This document shows positions 17,152 through 24,507 of a stretch of DNA of 36,348 nt, one piece after another. The notes under the pieces are model-generated. The model was not told the DNA's origin and made no database searches. It saw only the letters and a program-made list of their open reading frames with translations. The stretch spans positions 1-36,348 of the forward strand of contig CANRAT010000003.1 in NCBI GenBank assembly GCA_947628685.1. Reading direction: 5' to 3'. Source of the DNA: an uncultured Bacilli bacterium (GTDB lineage: Bacteria > Bacillota_I > Bacilli_A > RF39 > UBA660). The position numbers were made by a program, and so were the translations under genes. Position 1 is the first letter of the stretch, and each line of letters starts with the position of its first letter.

Positions 17152-17443
17152 TAAAAAAATTGGGACCACTAGAGAGTTTAATTAAAATGATACCAGGTGT
17201 ACCAAAAGAGTTAAAGAGTGTTAAAATAGACTCTAAAGATATGGCACATATAGAGGCTATAATTCTTTCAATGACACCATATGAAAGAAGACATCCAGAA
17301 ATTTTAAAAGCATCTAGAAAAATTAGAATTGCTAAAGGTTCAGCAAGAAGCGTAGAAGAAGTAAATAGATTGCTTAATCAATTCGAACAAATGAAAAAAA
17401 TGATGAAAATGATGAAAAACGGAAATATGAAAATGCCATTTTA
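17152..17443 (+). repeat. Copy of the ffh 3' end (292 bp direct repeat of 5947-6238)
   Basis: Read base by base: no differences seen from TAAAAAAATTGGGACC to ATGCCATTTTA; flanks differ. No proper start codon or RBS. Confidence 0.95.
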
Positions 17444-17449
17444 GAACAC

Positions 17450-17482
17450 AAAAAAACTATTGTAAAAAAAGTAGTTTTTTTG
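17450..17482 (+). terminator. Terminator downstream of the ffh fragment
   Basis: AAAAAACTA / TAGTTTTTTT hairpin. Confidence 0.65.
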
Positions 17483-17550
17483 TATAATATATTTGTATAG
17501 AATAGAAGATATATTTAAAAAAACTATTTTTATGATAGGAAAGTGGTTAT

Positions 17551-17805
17551 ATGAAAGAAAATAAAATAAATGTAGAATTAATAGTTCCATGCATAGGCCA
17601 AAAGTATAATTTGTTTATACCTGTAAATAAAACTGTAGGAGAAATAATAAAAATTCTAAATAATATTATAAATGATATGACCGGTTGTTTTCCTTCAAAT
17701 AATAAACTATGTATAATGAATGTTTTTGAAAATGTGATATATGATAGTAAAACTGAAATATTAAATTCTGGTATTAAGAATGGCTCTGTTTTAGCTTTAA
17801 TATAG
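17551..17805 (+). CDS. EsaB/YukD-like ubiquitin-fold protein (copy 2)
   Basis: 84 aa resembling copy 1 (LFIPVNKTVGEIIKIL..., ILNSGIKNGSVLALI). Confidence 0.75.
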   Translation: MKENKINVELIVPCIGQKYNLFIPVNKTVGEIIKILNNIINDMTGCFPSNNKLCIMNVFENVIYDSKTEILNSGIKNGSVLALI

Positions 17806-17817
17806 TTGGTGATAAAA

Positions 17818-20800
17818 ATGAAAGTTATTGTAGAAAGTGAAAAAAATTTAAATATAACATCTTTGCCAGAAAGTGTTACAGGAAATTACTGGATATTAGA
17901 TAATAATTCTAAAAATTTATTAAATGTAATAGGCGAAAATGGCAAATGGGTATTAAAAAGTAATGCTGATATAAAAATAAGCGCTAATATATTAAAAGAT
18001 GATTTGGATAATATAAATTTTATAGATTCAGCTGTATTAGATGTTAATAGAATTTATTATGCAGCTAATTCAGTAACTAAGGAAAAATATATATTATATA
18101 CATTACCTAGTTATGAAAATTTTGAAAATTTACTTATAGATTATACTAAGACGAATAATATTGTAATTGGAATAGATAGCAGTTGTGATATAACGGTTAA
18201 AAATATATTATTTGAATCAAAACAATTAAGTTTCGAATATGTAAACCAAAATGGTGGAGTTTTAGTAAAAAATTTATCTAATAGAGTCAAACTATTTATT
18301 AATAATAAATTTTGTAATCAGTCATATTTAAATAGAGGTGATATTCTATTTGTTGGAGGTTTATTTATATATTTTTTTGGCACTTTAATACTTGTCAGTA
18401 ATAATAAAAATGATTTAGTTTTTAATTCTTCTAAATTAACTAAAAGAATGATGTATGAAAACCCTGATATAGATTATTCTAGTTTAATAGATAGGGAAGT
18501 ATCTTTCTTTGATAAAAGTAAATATTTTCAAAGACCACCTAGATTTAAAAGACAAATAGAAAAGAAAATATTTAACATAGATGCTCCAACGCAAAAAGAA
18601 AAACAAGATGATATGCCATTGATTTTTACTGTCGCTCCTATGCTTACTATGGGTATGATGAGTATGGTATCAGGGGCAACTGCACTCCAAAAAGTTTTGA
18701 GTGGAGAAAGTACAATAAAAGAGCAATTTCCATCCTTACTTATGTGTGGGTGCATGCTCGTTTCAATGATTTTATTCCCTTTATTTCAAAAATTTTATAC
18801 TAAACGTAAAAAAATTCAAAAAGAAAAACAAAGAAGAAAAAAGTATAAAAATTATATTGATGAAAAACGTGAAGAAATAAAAAAAGAAATAAATTATCAG
18901 AAATCAGTATTAGTTGAAAATAATTTGCCTATTGAAAATGTTAGAGATGTTATTTTAAATAAATCAAGGACACTGTGGGAAAGAAAAATAGAACACAATG
19001 ATTTTTTGGAATTAAGACTAGGCATAGGGACTAGAAAGCCTGATATAGAAATTAAATATCCGGAGGAACACTTTACACTAGATGAAGATGATTTAAAAGA
19101 TTTAATAGCAGATTTAATTAAAGAAAATAATGATTTAAAGGATGTCCCTATTACATTAAATTTTAAAGATCATAACAAAGTGGGACTTATAGTAGAAAAA
19201 AATATAACAAGAAGTTTTCTTGATAATTTAATGCTACAAATTATGGCTTTTCATGGGTATGACATGTTAAGATTAGTTATTTTAACTAATGGAGAAAATA
19301 AATCTTATTGGGAAAAATATAAAAGTATTCCTTTTTTATGGAATAATGATAAAAGTGTAAGATATTATGCATCAAATAAGGATGATGTTAACAAAATAAC
19401 TAGCATATTAATGGAAGAATATAACTATAGAAAAGAAACAAATAGTGAAAATAAAGAAATATCAAAATTTATTCCATATTATTTAGTTGTAACTGATGAT
19501 ATAGTATCTGTAAAAAATAATGTTTTTATTAGTGAAATCTTAAAAAGTGAAATTAACTTGGGATATAGTATAATTATGGTAGATAATAAATTAAACAATA
19601 TTCCTAATGAATGTAGCATGTTTATCAATGTTGCTCAAAATTCTAGTGCGATATTTACAAATGAAATGACTGAAGGTAATCAAATAATTTTTAGACCAGA
19701 TTTTGTAAACTTTTCACTAAGAAACTGTATTATTAATATAAGCAATATTCCTATGGATATAAATGGCGGTAAATTTGTATTACCTAAAAAATATGGATTT
19801 TTAGAGATGTTTGATGTTGGTAATGTCAATCAGTTAAATATTATTAATAGATGGAAAAATAATGATATAACTAATTCTTTGGAAGCACCAGTTGGAATAG
19901 ATGAGCAAGGAGAATTATTTAAATTGGATTTACACGAAAAAACTCATGGCCCACACGGACTTGTTGCAGGTATGACTGGTAGCGGTAAATCTGAATGGAT
20001 AATTACATATATTCTTTCTATGGCAATAAATTATAGTCCTGAAGAAGTGCAATTTGTTTTAATTGATTACAAAGGTGGAGGACTTGCTTTAACATTCGAT
20101 AATAGAGAAACTGGAGTTAAACTTCCACATGTTGTAGGTACTCTCACTAATTTAGATATAGTTGAGATGAATAGAAGTCTAGCAAGTATAAATAGCGAAC
20201 TTAAAAGAAGACAAAATATGTTTAAAGAGGCTCGTGAAAAATTAAATGAAAGTAGTATGGATATATATAAATATCAATCATTATATAGAGCAGGAAAGTT
20301 AGAAGAGCCTATGAGTCATTTATTTATAATAAGTGATGAGTTTGCTGAGTTAAAAAGTCAGCAGCCAGAGTTTATGGATGAACTTATTTCAGCTGCTCGT
20401 ATAGGACGTTCACTTGGAGTACATTTAATTCTTGCAACACAAAAACCTAGTGGAGTAGTTGATGATCAAATATGGTCTAACTCTAAATTTAGAGTTTGCT
20501 TAAAAGTTCAAGATAAAAGTGATTCAAACGATATGTTAAAGCGCCCTGAAGCAGCAATGCTTAAAGAAACAGGTAGATTTTATTTACAAGTAGGTTATAA
20601 TGAATTTTTCGCACTAGGACAATCGGCTTATGCAGGAATGCCGTATTATGAAAGTGATAAAAAAATTACAGTAGTTGATTCAACAGTAGATTTTATAGAT
20701 GAAATTGGTAGAGTTATTAAAAAGGGTGATTTAGAGAAAAATAATACACAGTTTGTTCATAAAGGCGAAGAACTTCCAAATATTTTAAATTATATAATTG

Positions 20801-22425
20801 ATGCAGCTAAAACTCAGAATTTAAAAATCAAACCACTTTGGCTTAGTAGTATTCCAGGAACGATATATGTTGATAAATTAAAAGAAAAATATAATTATCA
20901 AAAAGAAGATTATGTTTTAAATCCTATTGTTGGTGAATACGATGACCCACATAAACAGCAACAAAATTTATTAACAGTACCACTTAGTAAAGATGGCAAC
21001 TTCTTATTATATGGGGCAAGTGGTAGTGGAAAAGAGTTATTCTTGACAACTTTATTATATTCACTAATAACTACTTATACTCCAGATGAGGTCGGAATAT
21101 ATATATTAGATTTTGGAACAGAGGTATTAAATAATTTTACTGAAAGTTCACATGTAGGGGATGTAGTACATTCTGGTGAAGATGAAAAAATAGATAATTT
21201 GTTTAAGTATATAAAAACTGAAATAGATTTAAGAAGAAAGAAATTTTTACAATATAATGGTAGTTATGAAGATTTTATTGCAAATTCAGATAAAAAAATA
21301 CCAAATATAGTTGTAGCTATTAACTCATTTGATGTCTTTGAAGAATTATATAACAACCAAGCAGAAAAATTATACGAATTAACAAGAGAGTGTAATAAAT
21401 TTGGAATATATTTTGTACTTACTGTAAGTTCTATTAATGGAGTAAAAAGCAAATTATTGCAAACATTTAAAACAATATATTCTTTGCAACTTAACAATGA
21501 ATTTGATTATAGAAGCATTTTTGGAAATACTAACGGTGTTACTCCTTCAAAACTATATGGTAGAGGATTATTTAAGAAAGATAGGGTATTAGAATTTCAA
21601 ACTGCATTTGCTTTTGAAAGAGATGAACTTTATAAAAAAATACTTGAAATGTCAATTAAATCATTTATGAAATATAAGACAAAAATGAAACAAATACCTG
21701 TATTACCTAAAGAGGTTGAGTTTGGACATATTAACAAAGGAGAACTTGGATTTAATTTTATACCTGTTGGTCTAGTAAAGAAAGATTTAGGAATTGCTAG
21801 TATAAAACTAAAAGATGAACTTAGTTATTTAATAAGTTTTAGAGATTTTGATGAAAATGTTACATTTATCGATAAATTCTTACGTATATTAGATAGCGGT
21901 AATATGGATACAATAGTTTTTGATGCTAAATATATTTATGAAACAAACGATTTTAAAAAGATAAGATATTTAAATACAGGATATACAGGTATGTTAGAGA
22001 CATTGAATAAGTTTGTTAATGAAGTAGATGATGTTTTAAAAAATAATAAAAACAATATGAGGGCAATCAAGAATATTGGTGAAGTATTATGTGTCGTTAT
22101 AGGATTTGATAAATTTATAAGTTCATTATCTAAAGAAGATAAAGATATATTTATTAATATATTAACAAAAGCAAAAGATAATTTAAAAATTCATTTTATA
22201 TTTATAGATATTCCAGCAGGATTTAAACCTTATGAATTCGAATCTTGGTATAAATCAACGATAGATGTATCTACTGGGCTTTATATAGGTGATGGATTTG
22301 CGGAACAATATTTAATTAAACCTACAAAAGTTCTTCAAGACTATTATGCAGTTATAGGAAATAACTTTGGATATATAGTTGAAAAAGGACAAGTTAAGTT
22401 TATTAAGATAATTGAAAAAATGTAA
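17818..22425 (+). CDS. essC: Type VIIb secretion FtsK/SpoIIIE ATPase EssC (copy 2)
   Basis: GPHGLVAGMTGSGKSEWIITYILSMA, VLIDYKGGGLA, LFIISDEFAELK, LATQKPSGVVDDQIWSN; divergent from copy 1 along its length. Confidence 0.95.
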   Translation: MKVIVESEKNLNITSLPESVTGNYWILDNNSKNLLNVIGENGKWVLKSNADIKISANILKDDLDNINFIDSAVLDVNRIYYAANSVTKEKYILYTLPSYENFENLLIDYTKTNNIVIGIDSSCDITVKNILFESKQLSFEYVNQNGGVLVKNLSNRVKLFINNKFCNQSYLNRGDILFVGGLFIYFFGTLILVSNNKNDLVFNSSKLTKRMMYENPDIDYSSLIDREVSFFDKSKYFQRPPRFKRQIEKKIFNIDAPTQKEKQDDMPLIFTVAPMLTMGMMSMVSGATALQKVLSGESTIKEQFPSLLMCGCMLVSMILFPLFQKFYTKRKKIQKEKQRRKKYKNYIDEKREEIKKEINYQKSVLVENNLPIENVRDVILNKSRTLWERKIEHNDFLELRLGIGTRKPDIEIKYPEEHFTLDEDDLKDLIADLIKENNDLKDVPITLNFKDHNKVGLIVEKNITRSFLDNLMLQIMAFHGYDMLRLVILTNGENKSYWEKYKSIPFLWNNDKSVRYYASNKDDVNKITSILMEEYNYRKETNSENKEISKFIPYYLVVTDDIVSVKNNVFISEILKSEINLGYSIIMVDNKLNNIPNECSMFINVAQNSSAIFTNEMTEGNQIIFRPDFVNFSLRNCIINISNIPMDINGGKFVLPKKYGFLEMFDVGNVNQLNIINRWKNNDITNSLEAPVGIDEQGELFKLDLHEKTHGPHGLVAGMTGSGKSEWIITYILSMAINYSPEEVQFVLIDYKGGGLALTFDNRETGVKLPHVVGTLTNLDIVEMNRSLASINSELKRRQNMFKEAREKLNESSMDIYKYQSLYRAGKLEEPMSHLFIISDEFAELKSQQPEFMDELISAARIGRSLGVHLILATQKPSGVVDDQIWSNSKFRVCLKVQDKSDSNDMLKRPEAAMLKETGRFYLQVGYNEFFALGQSAYAGMPYYESDKKITVVDSTVDFIDEIGRVIKKGDLEKNNTQFVHKGEELPNILNYIIDAAKTQNLKIKPLWLSSIPGTIYVDKLKEKYNYQKEDYVLNPIVGEYDDPHKQQQNLLTVPLSKDGNFLLYGASGSGKELFLTTLLYSLITTYTPDEVGIYILDFGTEVLNNFTESSHVGDVVHSGEDEKIDNLFKYIKTEIDLRRKKFLQYNGSYEDFIANSDKKIPNIVVAINSFDVFEELYNNQAEKLYELTRECNKFGIYFVLTVSSINGVKSKLLQTFKTIYSLQLNNEFDYRSIFGNTNGVTPSKLYGRGLFKKDRVLEFQTAFAFERDELYKKILEMSIKSFMKYKTKMKQIPVLPKEVEFGHINKGELGFNFIPVGLVKKDLGIASIKLKDELSYLISFRDFDENVTFIDKFLRILDSGNMDTIVFDAKYIYETNDFKKIRYLNTGYTGMLETLNKFVNEVDDVLKNNKNNMRAIKNIGEVLCVVIGFDKFISSLSKEDKDIFINILTKAKDNLKIHFIFIDIPAGFKPYEFESWYKSTIDVSTGLYIGDGFAEQYLIKPTKVLQDYYAVIGNNFGYIVEKGQVKFIKIIEKM

Positions 22426-22427
22426 AG

Positions 22428-22449
22428 TGAAAGTAACCTTTCATTTTTT
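22428..22449 (+). terminator. Rho-independent terminator after essC2
   Basis: TGAAAG TAAC CTTTCA TTTTTTC. Confidence 0.75.
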
Positions 22450-22502
22450 CATTTTTAATTGACTTTTAAATATTAGATTGATAAAATTAAAATGGTGATC
22501 CT

Positions 22503-23255
22503 ATGATAGAGTTAATAAGTAATAAAATAGTATTGGATGGCAATTATGAAATTAGAGAATATTATACAGATAATGGGATTGTAAGAACATTTTGCTCTGA
22601 TGGACAGATTCAGTCAGCAGAATATATTGATAAAGAAAAAAGAGATTTTTTAGTATTAAATTATCTTACTTTTTTTAATATACCATTTGACTTAAACCCT
22701 AACGGAAAAGATTGTTTAATGTTAGGTGGAGGAACATTAACATATCCAAGTTATTTTTTAAGAAATTTTTTTGATAAAAAAATAGATGTTGTTGAAATAG
22801 ATAAATATTGTATAGATATTGCACAAAAATACTTTTTTATTGCTGAAACTTTAAAAAAATATGATTTAAATAGAGAAAGGATTAATATAATTATTGAAGA
22901 TGCGGTTAATTATGTTGAAATTTGTAATAAAAAATATGATTACATTTTAATAGATTTATTTAAAGGTAAAAATCCACTAAAAGGTATATACAAAAAAGAT
23001 AGTTTACTTAACATAAAAAATTTGTTAAATAAAGGAGGAATCATAGTAGCAAATTACATAATGTTTAAAGAGAATAGTTATAAAGAAGATATAGAAAATT
23101 TAATTAATTTATCTAAATATTACAAAATAATTACCGATAAAGAAAATTATGATTTTCAAAATAAATTTGGGAATGTGTTTGTAATATTATCTGATAATGA
23201 AATAGTAATTCAAAATAAATATAATTATATTGAATTAGATAAGGATGTGATTTAA
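22503..23255 (+). CDS. Spermidine-synthase-like SAM-dependent enzyme
   Basis: QSAEYIDKEKRDFLVLNYLTFF, CLMLGGGTLTYPSYFLRNFFDKKIDVVEIDKYCIDIAQKYF, DAVNYVEICNKKYDYILIDLFKG: Rossmann nucleotide-binding pattern of the spermine/spermidine synthase family. Confidence 0.75.
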   Translation: MIELISNKIVLDGNYEIREYYTDNGIVRTFCSDGQIQSAEYIDKEKRDFLVLNYLTFFNIPFDLNPNGKDCLMLGGGTLTYPSYFLRNFFDKKIDVVEIDKYCIDIAQKYFFIAETLKKYDLNRERINIIIEDAVNYVEICNKKYDYILIDLFKGKNPLKGIYKKDSLLNIKNLLNKGGIIVANYIMFKENSYKEDIENLINLSKYYKIITDKENYDFQNKFGNVFVILSDNEIVIQNKYNYIELDKDVI

Positions 23256-23301
23256 CATATATTAATAGACAACTTTTAAATGTAGAAACATTTAAAAACT
23301 G

Positions 23302-23331
23302 TTGACAATTAAATGATTTATATGTTATTAT
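23302..23331 (+). promoter_or_regulatory. Sigma-A-type promoter for the cassette 2 esx operon
   Basis: TTGACA (23302-23307), 18 bp, TATTAT (23326-23331). Confidence 0.6.
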
Positions 23332-23393
23332 TGAGTAGGATACGATAATAAGTATCTATAATGGATGTCATATTGTAAGGGAAGGTGGTTTTT

Positions 23394-24011
23394 GTGGCAA
23401 TACATTGTGTAAATCCAAATACAGTTGGAACTCAAGCAGAAGAAATGTTTAATATAACAAATACAACTGGTAGAGATTTAATTAATAGTTTTAGCACAAC
23501 TATAGAAAATTTAAAAAGTCATTGGAAAGGTTCAGATGCAGTGGCAAATTTAACAGATTTATCTAAAGTTTATACTGCAGTAACAGATTTAGTAAAAAAT
23601 CTACAAAATATTATTGTTAGTGTTAATAATAATGAAGTAGTTCCAATGCAAAAACATATTGTAGCTAGTGGAGGATCTTGTACAATAGGAAACGAACTTG
23701 CTGTAACTTTAAATGGAGTTGAATCAGTTATATCTGTACCAACGGAGGCAGTAGAGAGTTGGACTGATCCAGCAATTATTGCTGATGCACAGACATTTAC
23801 TAATTTTCCAACAACATTTGAAAATTTTGTAAATGCATTGAATGAAGCGAAAAATAATTTATTGAATAATTGGTTAGATGGAGCAAACAGGGCAGATGTA
23901 GTAACAACATTTGAAAATTTCAATAACAATGTTCCAGATTATAAAAGTCAAATAACAAAAGTTAGAGATAATTTAAATATAGTTGCTGAAAATAAAAAAC
24001 AATTATTATAG
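23394..24011 (+). CDS. Tandem (fused) WXG100-type protein
   Basis: GTG start after GGGAAGGTGG. First half carries SHWKGSDAVANL, second half NNWLDGANRADVVTTFENFNNNVPDYKSQI. Confidence 0.75.
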   Translation: MAIHCVNPNTVGTQAEEMFNITNTTGRDLINSFSTTIENLKSHWKGSDAVANLTDLSKVYTAVTDLVKNLQNIIVSVNNNEVVPMQKHIVASGGSCTIGNELAVTLNGVESVISVPTEAVESWTDPAIIADAQTFTNFPTTFENFVNALNEAKNNLLNNWLDGANRADVVTTFENFNNNVPDYKSQITKVRDNLNIVAENKKQLL

Positions 24012-24023
24012 GATTTATTTGAG

Positions 24024-24053
24024 ACAAGATGATTTAAATATCGTCTTGTTTTA
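24024..24053 (+). promoter_or_regulatory. Hairpin between the esx gene and downstream partner/toxin genes (attenuator-like)
   Basis: ACAAGATGAT TTAAAT ATCGTCTTGT followed by TTTA. Confidence 0.55.
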
Positions 24054-24078
24054 GGATTTAGTGTAGGAGGTGCATCAA

Positions 24079-24477
24079 ATGTCATTAATTGTAGCAACTT
24101 TAGTTGTTGGTGGAGCTTTAACCGCTATTGGAATAGGAGGAGGCATTTGGTACGCCAGTACGGAAGATGATAGAGCAAGAGAACGAATTAAGCAATTAGA
24201 AGCTGAAAATGAATCGCTTAATTTTGCAGTAGATTATGTAAGTAACATAAATAACAAACTTAATAGTGCAAAAGATTATTTAAATCAAGCAAAAAAAGAT
24301 TTTCAAAACGGTGGTCATGTTTTAGATGGAGTTCCTTTAGCGGATACGGAATTTACATCTTGTATTAATAAAATAAATGGAGCAATAACGAATGCTACAA
24401 ATCTTATAAATGATTTTAACGCTACGATTGATCAGAATAAAAAAGAAATAAGTAAGGAACAAGAAAAGTTAAAATAA
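24079..24477 (+). CDS. Helical T7SS accessory protein with N-terminal hydrophobic segment (DUF5082-like)
   Basis: MSLIVATLVVGGALTAIGIGGGIWYAS then coiled-coil KQLEAENESLNFAVDYV...EISKEQEKLK; TAGGAGG RBS. Confidence 0.6.
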   Translation: MSLIVATLVVGGALTAIGIGGGIWYASTEDDRARERIKQLEAENESLNFAVDYVSNINNKLNSAKDYLNQAKKDFQNGGHVLDGVPLADTEFTSCINKINGAITNATNLINDFNATIDQNKKEISKEQEKLK

Positions 24478-24507
24478 TTAAAGTTTTAGCAAAAAGGAGT
24501 GAATTGT

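Noticed and set aside
17160-17444. 94-aa ORF as a stand-alone gene
   Set aside because: It begins at a TTG inside the duplicated ffh 3' end with no RBS; treated as a repeat fragment.
23570-23929. 119-aa minus-strand ORF inside the fused WXG100 gene
   Set aside because: Shadow ORF with no RBS or family signature.
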